Below, piece by piece: positions 1 through 9,218 of a DNA stretch of 64,000 nucleotides; within the stretch, counting starts at the first letter, position 1; every line of letters begins with the position of its first letter. The notes beneath the pieces were generated by a model, which was not told where the DNA came from, ran no database searches, and saw only the letters and a program-made list of their open reading frames with translations. The translations under genes were made by a program, and so were the position numbers. Source of the DNA: Starkeya sp. ORNL1 (GTDB lineage Bacteria > Pseudomonadota > Alphaproteobacteria > Rhizobiales > Xanthobacteraceae). The stretch spans positions 3,844,001-3,908,000 of the forward strand of contig NZ_CP048834.1 of assembly GCF_012971745.1 (NCBI RefSeq). The letters are read 5' to 3'.

Positions 1-15
1 TATCCGCTTCGCGCC

Positions 16-516
16 TTACTCGTCAGCGAGGCGCTCGGGCAGCAGGCGACGCAGCCGAACCGCGAAGGGCCGCACCACGGCCTCATAGGGCGCACCCTCC
101 GTGCGCAGCTGTTTCAGCTCGCCATATTCCTCCGCGACGAAGCTCTCCACCGCGCTCTTCTGCGTGGCGGTCATCTTCGGGCTCCTGGCCAATCTCTGGC
201 GCAACTCGGCGAACAGCGCATCGATCTCGCTCTGCGGAATGCCGGCGAGATAGCCGCGCATGGTGGCGTCGAGCGCCGTCCTCCAGCTCGCCTTGCTGAA
301 GCCCTCGCGGGCAATGAGACCCTGCCCGACCTCGTCGCGCTCATACCAATCGTCGGCAACCTCGTCGTGATAGGCGAGCGTGCCGAAGCTCGGTTGCAGC
401 TTCTCGATCAGCCCTACCACCTTGCCGGCCTCCTGCGCGGTCAGTGCGGAGGCCGGCGAGGCGAGCAGCAGGGCGAACAGCGGCAAGAGTTTCATCATCA
501 GGAGTGCGCGGCGCAT
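16..516 (-). CDS. Small exported protein of unknown function
   Basis: This 166-residue protein begins with a hydrophobic signal-peptide-like segment (MRRALLMMKLLPLFALLLASPASA), so it is probably periplasmic. The rest is a charged, mostly helical domain without cysteines or a motif I recognise. The start is placed at 516 because that ATG directly precedes the signal peptide and forms TGATG with the stop of the upstream lipoprotein gene, which suggests translational coupling. A longer in-frame reading to 924 runs antisense-like through the neighbour and is not credible. Function is unknown; the pairing with a lipoprotein suggests a shared envelope role (inference). Confidence 0.7.
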   Translation of the reverse strand: MRRALLMMKLLPLFALLLASPASALTAQEAGKVVGLIEKLQPSFGTLAYHDEVADDWYERDEVGQGLIAREGFSKASWRTALDATMRGYLAGIPQSEIDALFAELRQRLARSPKMTATQKSAVESFVAEEYGELKQLRTEGAPYEAVVRPFAVRLRRLLPERLADE

Positions 517-932
517 CAGCGGCACTCCTGTGCCATGGCGGCCTGAGCCTGCGCGCCGGCCTGCGACTGGATGACCGAACCGCCGACCGAAGCCGCCTGC
601 GCGGCGATGGCGCCGCCCTGCCCGGCCATGCCGCCAAAGCCTCCGACCATGGAGAGCGCACCCCCGAGCATCGCCGCCTGGGTCTGCTTGTTCGCCATCT
701 CCTGCGCGGCGTCGGCGCAGCGCTGGGCAGCGGATTGCACTGCTACGATCTGCTTTGCCGACTGAGCGGAGGCTTTCGAGCCCGTGGCCGACCCTTTGAC
801 TGACGCAGCATCGCTTTCTGTGGGCGCTGCCGCCGCGCTTTCCGGGTTCGATTGGCGCGCTGTGGCGGTGCCGAGCGTCTGGTTGCACGCGGCCGTGGCG
901 AGGCCGAGCGCGAGAAGTATCCATGCCTTCAT
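516..932 (-). CDS. Small lipoprotein, Ala/Gly-rich
   Basis: The 138-residue product has a short hydrophobic N-terminus ending at Cys16 (LGLATAAC), which fits a lipobox and anchoring in a membrane by lipid. The mature part is Ala/Ser/Gln-rich, with two further cysteines and a glycine-rich segment (GGALSMVGGFGGMAGQGG, about residues 90-107) that may insert into membrane. The ATG at 932 is chosen because it starts the signal peptide; reading further upstream to 1157 gives only low-complexity arginine-rich sequence. It is probably co-transcribed with the exported-protein gene that follows it with a TGATG overlap. I do not recognise the family. Confidence 0.7.
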   Translation of the reverse strand: MKAWILLALGLATAACNQTLGTATARQSNPESAAAAPTESDAASVKGSATGSKASAQSAKQIVAVQSAAQRCADAAQEMANKQTQAAMLGGALSMVGGFGGMAGQGGAIAAQAASVGGSVIQSQAGAQAQAAMAQECR

Positions 933-1110
933 GTCGTTTTCTTCCGCCTCCGCGGTGGTTGGTGCCGACCCAGCCACGCGGCGCGCCTGCGGCCCGCCGT
1001 CCGACGATGCGATGCCTACGACGGCAGAACGTTGAGCGTCTCGGCGCCCGGCGAACGAACTATGCAGGGGGCGAACAGGCGGGTCGGGATGAGCGGAAAA
1101 CTGAGAACAG

Positions 1111-1200
1111 CCCTCATCCCCGGACTTGATCCGGGGATCCAGCGAAGCCGCACGCACCTCGTCGAAGTCTGGGTACCCGGGTCAAGCCCGGGCATGAGGG
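1111..1200. repeat. REP-like double palindrome
   Basis: This gene-free stretch holds two GC-rich hairpins: ATCCCCGG/CCGGGGAT at 1116-1138, and a CCCGGG/CCCGGG pair around 1177-1192. The whole unit is bounded by CCCTCAT at 1111 and ATGAGGG at 1200. The same GTCAT/CCCGG theme recurs near 11.1, 23.2, 28.8 and 56.0 kb. Rhizobiales genomes carry many such palindromic units. It fills most of the 315-base gap between the lipoprotein and AraC genes. Confidence 0.7.
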
Positions 1201-1247
1201 CGTATGGAGCGGGCCAAGTCGGCTCAAGCGAACTCTGAACCCGCCTC

Positions 1248-2201
1248 TCAAAAACGCCGGTGCATCGCCTCGGCGCGTACCTGCGAGGGGGTCATGGCGT
1301 AGCGGCGGCGGAAGGCGCGGTTGAAACTGGAGAGGTCGCTGAATCCCGCCTCGAACGCAATCGCCGCAATGGTGCGCCCGCCGTCCGGCGCGTCGAGCAG
1401 CCGGAAGGCGAAATCCAGCCGGCAGTCGCGCAGGAACTCGGAGAAGCTCGCGCCCTCCGCCTCGAACAGGCGCTGGATGTAGCGCGGGGTGATGCCCTGG
1501 CGGCGCGCCACCACTTCGATGCCGAGGCCGGGATCACCGAGCCGGGCGCGCATGTGCCGCTTCACCAGTTCGAGCCGGGCCGCACCGACGCCGCGCATGT
1601 TGCGGGCGCCGCCGCCTGGAACGGCGGCGTCGAGCAGCAGCGCCACCAGATCATAAAGATGATCCGCCGCGACGCGGCCGGCCCTCTCGCCTTGCGGCGG
1701 CGTGCGGCGGAGCAGGTCTGAATAGCCGGCAAACAGGTTCATGCCGGATGTCGCCTCGGGGAGGAAGTAGCAGGGCCGCTCATCGATGCGCGGCACCAGT
1801 TTCTTCAGCCGGGTCCGGTCGAGATTGACCACTTTCAGGCGGGTCTCGGGGAGGCGGCAGGAATTGTGCGCGCTCTGATCGATGATCATCAGGGCGCCGG
1901 GCGCGATCTTCACCGCGGCGCGGCCCTCGACCGAGGCCTCATGCTCCGTGGTGTGGATCATCAGCTGATAGGCGTCGCGCCCGTCATTCAGCATTTCGCG
2001 GGTGCGGGTGCCGGCGACCGGGGAATAGCTGGCCTCGGCGACCAGCACATTGCCGGGCAGCTGGAATGCCGCGAGCTCGACGCGGAAATTCTCGGGGTCC
2101 AGGGGACTGAATTCCATGCCGGCGGCGTGGCGGCCGACAAAGTCATGCACGAAGGCGAGCCGGTCCCGGCGCGGCACGTCGTCGGTGGAAAGGCGCTGCA
2201 T
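1248..2201 (-). CDS. AraC-family transcriptional regulator
   Basis: The 317-residue protein has an N-terminal AraC_binding_2-like sensor region (about residues 20-190) and a C-terminal AraC helix-turn-helix domain (about 215-317). The second HTH and signature are clear: RTIAAIAFEAGFSDLSSF followed by FRRRYAMTPSQVR. It should act as a cytoplasmic DNA-binding activator responding to a small molecule. The start at 2201 gives a normal family length; sequence further upstream is arginine-rich and not conserved-looking. It lies 122 bases downstream of phoB on the same strand but has no obvious target operon beside it, so its regulon is unknown. Confidence 0.85.
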   Translation of the reverse strand: MQRLSTDDVPRRDRLAFVHDFVGRHAAGMEFSPLDPENFRVELAAFQLPGNVLVAEASYSPVAGTRTREMLNDGRDAYQLMIHTTEHEASVEGRAAVKIAPGALMIIDQSAHNSCRLPETRLKVVNLDRTRLKKLVPRIDERPCYFLPEATSGMNLFAGYSDLLRRTPPQGERAGRVAADHLYDLVALLLDAAVPGGGARNMRGVGAARLELVKRHMRARLGDPGLGIEVVARRQGITPRYIQRLFEAEGASFSEFLRDCRLDFAFRLLDAPDGGRTIAAIAFEAGFSDLSSFNRAFRRRYAMTPSQVRAEAMHRRF

Positions 2202-2323
2202 CGGTCCCCCGCTAGGTATCGACCCAGCGAAGGGGTGGAGTGGACGGCCTGAATGTGCGGTGAACACGTGACGCAGCGTCCGCCCGGGACGCGCAATCGC
2301 CATCAGCGATGGGTGACGCCCGC

Positions 2324-3025
2324 TCAGTGCGCGCGGGCGAACATCTCGTTGAATGAGTAGCCGGAGCCGCGGACGGTGCGGATCGGGTCGGGCTGGCGCG
2401 GGCGATTCAGAGCCTTGCGCAGGCGCCCGACATGCACGTCCACGGTGCGCTCGTCGATATAGACGTCCTGGCCCCACACGCCGTCGAGCAATTGCTCGCG
2501 GGTGAAGACGCGGCCGGGCGACTGCATCAGGAACTCCAGCAGGCGGAACTCGGTCGGGCCAAGATGCAGCTCGCGTCCCGCGCGGTAGACCCGCTTGGTC
2601 TCGCGATCGAGCTCGATGTCGCCGGCGCGCAGCAGGGTGGCGATGTGGTCCGGCTTGGCGCGGCGCAGCAGCGCCCGCACGCGGGCGATCAGCTCCGGCA
2701 CCGAGAACGGCTTCACCACATAGTCATCGGCGCCGGTGGCGAGGCCGCGCACCCGCTCGGTCTCCTCGCCGCGGGCGGTGAGCATCAGCACCGGCATGCG
2801 CTCGGTCTCCGGCCGGGCGCGCAGGCGCCGGCAGAGCTCGATGCCGGACAGGCCCGGCAGCATCCAGTCGAGGATGACGAGATCCGGTACGCTTTCGCGC
2901 AGCCGGGTCTCGGCCTCATCGCCACGCCCGACGCTTTCGACCGCGTAGCCCTCGGATTCCAGATTGTAGCGAAGAAGGAGGGTGAGGGGCTCCTCATCCT
3001 CCACGATCAGTATGTTGGTCGGCAT
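2324..3025 (-). CDS. phoB: Phosphate regulon response regulator PhoB
   Basis: The 233-residue protein is a receiver plus winged-helix response regulator of OmpR/PhoB type. Acidic residues D10-E11, phospho-acceptor D53 (in ILDWMLPG) and K105 (VVKPF) are present. The C-terminal DNA-binding domain shows the usual GQDVYIDERTVDVHVGRLRKAL region. When phosphorylated by PhoR it binds Pho boxes such as the one upstream of pstS. It is the last gene of the phoR-pstSCAB-phoU-phoB run, 20 bases after phoU. The family is unambiguous and the context makes PhoB rather than another OmpR-type regulator nearly certain. Confidence 0.97.
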   Translation of the reverse strand: MPTNILIVEDEEPLTLLLRYNLESEGYAVESVGRGDEAETRLRESVPDLVILDWMLPGLSGIELCRRLRARPETERMPVLMLTARGEETERVRGLATGADDYVVKPFSVPELIARVRALLRRAKPDHIATLLRAGDIELDRETKRVYRAGRELHLGPTEFRLLEFLMQSPGRVFTREQLLDGVWGQDVYIDERTVDVHVGRLRKALNRPRQPDPIRTVRGSGYSFNEMFARAH

Positions 3026-3045
3026 GACCCGTCTTTCCGCTCAGA

Positions 3046-3759
3046 TCAAGCAGGGAACGCCACGCTGGTGATGCTGGTGGTGTCCTGCTTCGGGCGTTCC
3101 TCGGCGGGAAGCTGGCCAGTCACCAGATAATGCACCGTCTCGGCGATGTTGGTGGCGTGGTCGCCGATACGCTCGATGTTCTTGGCGCAGAACAGCAGAT
3201 GCGTGCACAGCGAGATGTTGCGCGGGTCTTCCATCATATAGGTGAGGAGTTCGCGGAACAGCGAGGTGTAGAGAATGTCGATCTCGCCGTCGCGCTTCCA
3301 CACCTGGAGCGCGCGGGCGTCGTCGCGGCTGGCATAGGCGTCGAGCACCTCTTTCAGCTGCTCCAGCACCATGCCCGACATATGCTCCACGCCGCGCACC
3401 AGCTTCTGCGGATGGAACTCGCCGGTCAGCGCGAGGACGCGCTTGCCGGTGTTCTTGGCGAGGTCGCCGATGCGCTCGAGGTCGTTGGCGACGCGCATGG
3501 CGGCGACGATCTCGCGCAGATCGTGCGCGAGCGGCTGGCGGCGGGCGATGGTGAGGATGGCCTTCTCCTCGATCTCGCGCTGCAGCAGGTCCACCGGACC
3601 GTCGAGCACGATGACCTTCTGCGCCAGCTCGGCGTCGCGCTTGACGAGCGCCTGCACGGAATCGGCCACCAGCCGCTCCGCCTGGCCGCCCATCTCCACG
3701 ACCTTGCGGCCAAGATCCTTCAGGTCCGCGTCGAAGGACGAGACGATATGCTCAGTCAT
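3046..3759 (-). CDS. phoU: Phosphate transport system regulator PhoU
   Basis: The 237-residue helical protein matches PhoU, which has two three-helix PhoU repeats (roughly residues 15-105 and 120-215). It contains the characteristic E/D-rich metal-binding patches, for example MRVANDLERIGDLAKN and CAKNIERIGDHATNIAE. PhoU couples the state of the PstSCAB transporter to the PhoR kinase and keeps the Pho regulon off when phosphate is plentiful. It sits between pstB (27 bases upstream) and phoB (20 bases downstream) in one operon, the standard arrangement. Confidence 0.97.
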   Translation of the reverse strand: MTEHIVSSFDADLKDLGRKVVEMGGQAERLVADSVQALVKRDAELAQKVIVLDGPVDLLQREIEEKAILTIARRQPLAHDLREIVAAMRVANDLERIGDLAKNTGKRVLALTGEFHPQKLVRGVEHMSGMVLEQLKEVLDAYASRDDARALQVWKRDGEIDILYTSLFRELLTYMMEDPRNISLCTHLLFCAKNIERIGDHATNIAETVHYLVTGQLPAEERPKQDTTSITSVAFPA

Positions 3760-3786
3760 GGGTCAAGCCTCTCACGTCGCCCGGCA

Positions 3787-4611
3787 TCAGCCGAAGCGGC
3801 CGGTGATGTAGTCGCGGGTGCGCTGCTCGCGCGGATTGGTGAAGATCTCGTTGGACGGGCCGACCTCGATCAGCTCGCCGAGATAGAAGAAGGAGGTGAG
3901 GTCGGCGCAGCGGGCGGCCTGCTGCATGTTGTGCGTCACGATGACGATGGTGAAGTCCTGCTTCAGCTCGTCGATCAGGTCCTCGATCTTGGAGGTCGAG
4001 ATCGGGTCGAGCGCCGAGGTCGGCTCGTCGAGCAGGATGACTTCCGGCTTCACCGCGATGGTGCGGGCGATGCACAGGCGCTGCTGCTGGCCGCCCGACA
4101 TGCCGAGGGCGGAAGTGTGGAGACGGTCCTTGGTCTCCTCCCAGATGGCGGCCTTGCGCAAGCACCATTCGACGCGCTCGTCCATCGCCGCCTTGCCGAG
4201 GCTCTCATGCAGCTTCACGCCGAAGGCGATGTTGTCGTAGATCGACATCGGGAACGGCGTCGGCTTCTGGAACACCATGCCGATGCGCGAGCGCACCACG
4301 GTGGAATCGAGGTTCTTGCCGAGCAGGTCGACGCCGTCGAAGCTGATCTTGCCTTCGGCGCGCTGGCCCGGATAGAGCGCATACATGCGGTTGAAGATGC
4401 GCAGCAGCGTGGACTTGCCGCAGCCCGACGGCCCGATCATCGCGGTAACCCGCTTCTCGGGAATCTCGAAATTGATGTTCTTCAGCGCGTGGTTGTCGCC
4501 GTAGTAGAAATTCAGCTTCTCGACCTTGAGCTTGGTCGCGGCGGAGCCGACGACGTTGGCGCGGTTGACGGCGGCGGCGATGTCGAGGGAGGTGTCGGGT
4601 GCAAAGTTCAT
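3787..4611 (-). CDS. pstB: Phosphate ABC transporter ATP-binding protein PstB
   Basis: The 274-residue ABC ATPase energises phosphate import by the PstSCAB complex on the cytoplasmic face. Walker A (GPSGCGKST, residues 60-68), the signature [11 protein letters not shown], Walker B ([13 protein letters not shown]) and the switch histidine (VTHNMQQA) are intact. An N-terminal extension of about 25 residues precedes the domain. It follows pstA by 7 bases and precedes phoU by 27 bases, so it is in the operon. Expected to be induced by PhoB under phosphate limitation. Confidence 0.97.
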   Translation of the reverse strand: MNFAPDTSLDIAAAVNRANVVGSAATKLKVEKLNFYYGDNHALKNINFEIPEKRVTAMIGPSGCGKSTLLRIFNRMYALYPGQRAEGKISFDGVDLLGKNLDSTVVRSRIGMVFQKPTPFPMSIYDNIAFGVKLHESLGKAAMDERVEWCLRKAAIWEETKDRLHTSALGMSGGQQQRLCIARTIAVKPEVILLDEPTSALDPISTSKIEDLIDELKQDFTIVIVTHNMQQAARCADLTSFFYLGELIEVGPSNEIFTNPREQRTRDYITGRFG

Positions 4612-4618
4612 GGCCGGC

Positions 4619-5452
4619 TCACTTCATCTTCGCCAGGACAAGGCGGGAGAGGATGTTGAGGGTCAACACCCCAACGGTGATGATCAGCGCGCCGGCCCAG
4701 GCGAGGGCGACCCAATCGTCGAACGGGCTGGCGGCGTATTGATAGATGGCGATCGGCAGGCTGGCCATAGGCCGCGACAGGTCGATCGACCAGCCGTTAT
4801 TGCCGAGCGAGGTGAAGAGCAGCGGCGCGGTCTCGCCGGCGGCGCGGGCGAGCGCGAGCAGGATGCCGGTGGTGATGCCGGCGCGCGCCGCGCGCCAGGT
4901 CACCATGGTCACGACCTTCCATTGCGGCGCGCCGAGCGCGAAGGCTGCCTCGCGCAGGCCGATCGGCACCAGGTTCAGCATGTCCTCGGTGGTGCGCACC
5001 ACCACCGGGATGACCAGGATGGCCAGTGCGATCGAGCCGGCCCAGCCGGAGAAGCCGCCGAACGGCACGACCAGCAGCTGATAGACGAACAGGCCGATCA
5101 GGATCGAGGGCGCCGAGAGCAGCACGTCATTGACGAAGCGCACCACGCCGGCGATCCGGGTTCCCCTGCCGTTCTCGGCAAGAAAGGTGCCGCACATCAG
5201 GCCGATCGGGGTGCCGATCAAGAGCGCGATGACGATCTGGATCAGCGAGCCGACGATGGCATTCAGGAGGCCGCCGCCGGCGCCGGGAGGCGCGGTGATC
5301 TGGGTGAAGACGTGCGGGCCGAGCGCCGGGAGGCCGCGGGACAAGAGGGTCCACAGGATCCAGGCGAGCATGACGAGGGACAGCACGGCGAAGCCGGTGG
5401 AGATGGCCTTCACGGTGAAGTCGGTGGCGCGGCGGGCAGCGAGCGATGCCAT
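4619..5452 (-). CDS. pstA: Phosphate ABC transporter permease PstA
   Basis: The 277-residue integral membrane protein has about six transmembrane helices and the binding-protein-dependent permease (EAA) loop: [23 protein letters not shown]. It is one of the two permeases forming the phosphate channel of PstSCAB. It starts 5 bases after the stop of pstC and is followed by pstB after 7 bases, which indicates tight translational spacing. Length and topology are normal for PstA. Confidence 0.96.
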   Translation of the reverse strand: MASLAARRATDFTVKAISTGFAVLSLVMLAWILWTLLSRGLPALGPHVFTQITAPPGAGGGLLNAIVGSLIQIVIALLIGTPIGLMCGTFLAENGRGTRIAGVVRFVNDVLLSAPSILIGLFVYQLLVVPFGGFSGWAGSIALAILVIPVVVRTTEDMLNLVPIGLREAAFALGAPQWKVVTMVTWRAARAGITTGILLALARAAGETAPLLFTSLGNNGWSIDLSRPMASLPIAIYQYAASPFDDWVALAWAGALIITVGVLTLNILSRLVLAKMK

Positions 5453-5457
5453 GACGA

Positions 5458-6435
5458 TCAGCCCTTGATCTTCGAGCGCACCAGCATGCGCGACAGCGCA
5501 AGCACGATGAACGAGATGACGAACAGGATGAAGCCGAGCTGGAGCAGCGACTGCAGCTTCAGCGAGCCCATCGACGCTTCAGGAAACTCGTTGGCGATGG
5601 TCGAGGCGATGGTGGCACCCGGCGCGAACAGCGAGGCCGACATGCGGGTGGCGTTACCGATGACGAAGGTGACGGCCATGGTCTCGCCCAGCGCGCGGCC
5701 GAGGCCGAGCATCACCGCGCCGACCATGGCGGTGTTGCCATAGGGCACCGAGACGTTGCGATAGACCTCGAAGGTGGTGGCGCCGACGCCGAAGGCGGAT
5801 TCCTTCAGCATGGGCGGCACCGATTCCAGCACCTCGACGAACATCGCGGTGATGAAGGGCAGGATCATCAGCGCCAGGATCAGGCCGGCGGTGAGCATGC
5901 CGGCGCCGAGCGGCGGGCCCTGGAACAGCGCGCCGAGCACCGGGATCGGGCCGAGCCACTCGATCAGCGGCGGCTGGACGTAGGCGGCGATCAGCGGCAC
6001 CACGACGAAGAAGCCCCACATGCCGTAGATGATGGAGGGCACGGCGGCGAGCAGCTGGATGGCGACGCCGATCGGGCGGCGGAGCGGGCCGGGCGCGATC
6101 TCGGTGAGGAAGAAGGCGATGCCGAAGGACAGCGGCAGCGCGACGATGACGGCGATGATGGCGCTGAGCAGCGTGCCGAACACCATGACGCCGGCGCCGA
6201 ACTTCTCGGTGACCGGATTCCACGACGTGGACCACAGGAAGGAAATGCCGAACTCGCGGAGCGCGGGCAGGCCGCCCTCGAACAGCATCGCGATGATGAG
6301 GCCGAGAATGAGCAGAACGGCAATGCCGCTCGCCCAGAGCAGGCCGACGAAGATCGGATCGCTGATCTTTCCGGTCGGCTTGTGGCTCGTGACCAGCGCC
6401 GTGTCGGCGGAACTTCCGCCCAAAGTGGCGTCCAT
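5458..6435 (-). CDS. pstC: Phosphate ABC transporter permease PstC
   Basis: The 325-residue inner-membrane permease has an N-terminal helix at about residues 29-52 and further helices through to the C-terminus. An EAA-type loop is visible ([26 protein letters not shown]). It pairs with PstA to form the phosphate translocation path. An AAGGA ribosome-binding site lies about 9 bases before the ATG at 6435. The gene lies downstream of pstS, separated by a hairpin that looks like an attenuating terminator, so it is probably expressed at a lower level than pstS. Confidence 0.96.
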   Translation of the reverse strand: MDATLGGSSADTALVTSHKPTGKISDPIFVGLLWASGIAVLLILGLIIAMLFEGGLPALREFGISFLWSTSWNPVTEKFGAGVMVFGTLLSAIIAVIVALPLSFGIAFFLTEIAPGPLRRPIGVAIQLLAAVPSIIYGMWGFFVVVPLIAAYVQPPLIEWLGPIPVLGALFQGPPLGAGMLTAGLILALMILPFITAMFVEVLESVPPMLKESAFGVGATTFEVYRNVSVPYGNTAMVGAVMLGLGRALGETMAVTFVIGNATRMSASLFAPGATIASTIANEFPEASMGSLKLQSLLQLGFILFVISFIVLALSRMLVRSKIKG

Positions 6436-6567
6436 TTGAAAATTCCTTCGGCCTCAGCCGGTAACCGCGATCAACACCCCGGCGAGCAGGGCACCCTCAA
6501 CAACTTCAGGCACTCACAGGCACGCTCGTACGCACGCAACGCGATCAGGCACCTATCAGACAGGAAT

Positions 6568-6602
6568 AAAGGGCGGCCGCGCCGAAGCGCCAGCCGCCCT
6601 TC
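6568..6602 (-). terminator. Rho-independent terminator/attenuator after pstS
   Basis: On the minus strand, just after the pstS stop, AGGGCGGC at 6600-6593 pairs with GCCGCCCT at 6577-6570. An inner GCGC-TTCG-GCGC helix adds a stable UUCG-type tetraloop, and TTTATT follows. It lies between pstS and pstC, a common place for partial termination that gives an excess of binding protein over permease. Confidence 0.8.
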
Positions 6603-6611
6603 GAGTCTTGA

Positions 6612-7658
6612 TCAGTTTGTCCAGACGGCCTTGCCGTCGGCCTTCACTTCGGCCTTCCACGCCTTGCGGACGTCCTCGACGACGGAGTCCGGCAGCGCGA
6701 TGTAGTGCAGCTTCTCGGCGATCTCGTCGCCTTCCTTGCCGTACGCCCAGTCGAAGAACTTGATGGCCTCGGCCGACTGCGCGGCGTTGGACGGGTTCTT
6801 CGGCAGCAGGATGTAGGTGGCGGAGACGATCGGCCAGGCGGTCTCGCCGGCGGTGTCGATCATGGAAGCGGCGAAGTTCTTCGCGTTCTTCCAGTCAGCG
6901 GCCGAGGCGGCGGCCATGAAGGCGGCTTCGGTCGGCTTCACGGCCTTGCCGGCCTTGTTGATCAGGTCGGTGGTGGTCAGCTTGTTGGCGGCGGCGTAGA
7001 CGTACTCGACGAAGCCGATGGCGCCCTTGGTGTTCTTCACGGTGCCGGCAATGCCTTCATTGCCCTTGGCGCCCGCGCCGGTCGGCCACTGCACGGAGGT
7101 GGCGGCGCCGACGTTCGACTTCCAGTCCGCGCTGGCGGCAGCGAGGTAGGAGGTGAACACGAAGGAGGTGCCCGAGGAGTCCGAACGGTAGACCGGGACG
7201 ATGGCGAGCTCAGGGAGCTTCACGCCCTTGTTCAGCTCGGCGATCTTGGGGTCGTTCCACTTGGTGATCTTGCCCTGGTAGATTTCGGCAAGCACCGGGC
7301 CGGAGAGCTTCAGCTGGCCGCTCTCGATGCCCTCGAGGTTCACGATCGCGACGACCGAACCGATCACGGTCGGGAACTGCAGCAGGTTGTTGCTGGCGAG
7401 CTTGTCGTCAGCCATCGGGGCGTCCGACGCGCCGAAATCGACGGTGCGGTTGACGATCTGGTTCTGGCCACCGCCGGAACCGATCGACTGATAGTTCATG
7501 CCGGTGCCCGACTTCGCCTTATAACCGGCGGCCCAGGCCTGGTAGACGGGCGCGGGGAAAGACGCGCCAGCGCCATTGATGTCGGCAGCGAAAGCGCCGC
7601 CCGAGACGAGGCTGCCAACCGCGATCGCGGCAGCGCCGAGAATATTGGCGAATTTCAA
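6612..7658 (-). CDS. pstS: Periplasmic phosphate-binding protein PstS
   Basis: The 348-residue precursor has a cleavable signal peptide ending AFA-AD near residue 24. The mature start (INGAGASFPAPVYQAW) and motifs TVDFGASDAPM and YRSDSSGTSFVF are hallmarks of PstS phosphate binding. It captures phosphate in the periplasm and delivers it to PstC/PstA. A Pho box lies 104-132 bases upstream of the start, so it is the first gene of the PhoB-controlled pst transcript. A terminator follows it. Confidence 0.97.
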   Translation of the reverse strand: MKFANILGAAAIAVGSLVSGGAFAADINGAGASFPAPVYQAWAAGYKAKSGTGMNYQSIGSGGGQNQIVNRTVDFGASDAPMADDKLASNNLLQFPTVIGSVVAIVNLEGIESGQLKLSGPVLAEIYQGKITKWNDPKIAELNKGVKLPELAIVPVYRSDSSGTSFVFTSYLAAASADWKSNVGAATSVQWPTGAGAKGNEGIAGTVKNTKGAIGFVEYVYAAANKLTTTDLINKAGKAVKPTEAAFMAAASAADWKNAKNFAASMIDTAGETAWPIVSATYILLPKNPSNAAQSAEAIKFFDWAYGKEGDEIAEKLHYIALPDSVVEDVRKAWKAEVKADGKAVWTN

Positions 7659-7761
7659 GGGTCTTCTCCTTAGCTCGTGTGTCCGGTTGCGTTCCGGGCG
7701 TGGCCGGAGGCGACGGAAAAAGCTTCACAACGGACTCTTAACGGCCCGGCGCCAAGGTTCT

Positions 7762-7790
7762 ATGACTTCCGGATGACATCCGGATGACAC
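7762..7790 (-). promoter_or_regulatory. Pho box (three PhoB half-sites) upstream of pstS
   Basis: Read on the minus strand, three 7-base half-sites GTGTCAT, ATGTCAT and AAGTCAT are spaced exactly 11 bases apart and separated by CCGG. This closely matches the PhoB consensus of CTGTCAT direct repeats with 4-base spacers. The array lies between the phoR stop and the pstS start, so pstS has its own PhoB-dependent promoter inside the locus. Confidence 0.9.
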
Positions 7791-7816
7791 GTCAGATTGT
7801 TGATTTTAGTAGATAA

Positions 7817-9115
7817 TTAGCGTGTGCCGGACGCGATTACTGCCAGGCGGACAGTAAATGTCGCGCCTTCCCCGGGAACGCTTTCAATGCCCATTCGGCC
7901 GCGGTGGCGTGCCACTATGTGCTTGACGATGGCGAGGCCGAGGCCGGTGCCGCCCTGCTCACGCGAATGCGCGGTGTCGACCCGGTAGAAACGCTCGGTA
8001 AGGCGGGGCAGATGCTCAGGGGCGATGCCCGGGCCGAAGTCACGCACGGACGCTACCGCATCGGAAGCTTCGAAGGCAAGGCGGATTTCGATCCGTCCAC
8101 CCGACCCGCCATATTTCAAAGCGTTTTCGACGAGATTTTCAAATACCCGGATCAATTCGTCGCGATCGCCCCGCACCATCATCGGCCGGCCCGGCGTCTC
8201 GAAGCCGACTTCGACGTCGCGCTCGCGGGCCAGCGGGGCGAGCGTGTCGCGGACATGGCCGACCACGGCGACGAGGTCGATCTCGGCCTCCGGGCGCATA
8301 TGCGCGTTCAATTCGATACGCGACAGCGAGAGCAGGTCCTCGATCAGGCGCGACATGCGCCGTGCCTGCGCCGCCATGATCTTGAGGAAGCGCTCGCGCG
8401 CCTGCGCGTCGTTGCGCGCCGGGCCCTGCAGGGTCTCGATGAAGCCGGAGAGCGAGGCCAGCGGCGTGCGCAACTCGTGGCTGGCATTGGCGATGAAATC
8501 GACCCGCATCTGCTCGACACGGCGCTGCTGCGTCATGTCGTGGAAGATGAGCAGGATCACGTCGGGCGGGCCGCCTTCCTGGCCGGCGAAACGCACCGGA
8601 ACGATGTCGGCCTGGATCGCACGGTCGAGCGGCACCCGCTCCGCGAACTCGACCTGGCGCGGCCCACCGCCCGAACCTGCCGCACGTACCGCCTCCAGCA
8701 CTTCTGGCACGCGCACCGCGAACGACACCGGATCGCCGATCTTCACGCTGGAAACCGTCTGCGCCGCCAGCTGGTTGGCGGCGAGCACGGTGCCGGCGGT
8801 ATCCAGCAGCAAGGCGGCCTCGGGCAATGCGCGCACCAGCGAGACCAGCCGCCCCTCGACGGCAACCGGTGCTACCGGGGCCCGTATCTCGCCGCCGAAC
8901 CGGGCCAGCGCCGCGGCGACCGGCCGGCGCCGGTTCGGCACCGCGGCGGCGGCTACCAGCAGCGCGCCAAGCAGCATGGCCGGCACGACATTGAGCCCGC
9001 CGGAGCTGACGACGATGAACAGGCCGAGCAGGCCGGCGGCGAGCACCCAGCGCGCCGCCACCAGTCTCTCGATCATGGTGTCGTCAGCAAGCGGGCTCGA
9101 ATCGCGCAGGGCCAT
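7817..9115 (-). CDS. phoR: Phosphate regulon sensor histidine kinase PhoR
   Basis: The 432-residue membrane kinase has two N-terminal transmembrane helices (about residues 20-60), a PAS-like region (about 90-195), a HisKA domain with H213 (NASHELRTPLASL) and a HATPase domain. The N box (NLVENALKYGG), G1 (DFGPGI) and G2 (GGTGLGLAIV) motifs are visible. It has only a very small periplasmic loop, as in PhoR, which senses phosphate through PstSCAB/PhoU. It phosphorylates PhoB. It is first in the pho-pst locus and divergent from ppk2 across a 252-base gap that carries a two-hairpin repeat. Confidence 0.93.
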   Translation of the reverse strand: MALRDSSPLADDTMIERLVAARWVLAAGLLGLFIVVSSGGLNVVPAMLLGALLVAAAAVPNRRRPVAAALARFGGEIRAPVAPVAVEGRLVSLVRALPEAALLLDTAGTVLAANQLAAQTVSSVKIGDPVSFAVRVPEVLEAVRAAGSGGGPRQVEFAERVPLDRAIQADIVPVRFAGQEGGPPDVILLIFHDMTQQRRVEQMRVDFIANASHELRTPLASLSGFIETLQGPARNDAQARERFLKIMAAQARRMSRLIEDLLSLSRIELNAHMRPEAEIDLVAVVGHVRDTLAPLARERDVEVGFETPGRPMMVRGDRDELIRVFENLVENALKYGGSGGRIEIRLAFEASDAVASVRDFGPGIAPEHLPRLTERFYRVDTAHSREQGGTGLGLAIVKHIVARHRGRMGIESVPGEGATFTVRLAVIASGTR

Positions 9116-9218
9116 TGGCGTTTCCCGGGGACATCTTTCCTTAACTGCAATCTACGCCGCGGACCATATCGGCCCCGCCGGCGTTATGAAGCCGGCTTCC
9201 GAAGCAGCAGCGCGGCTG

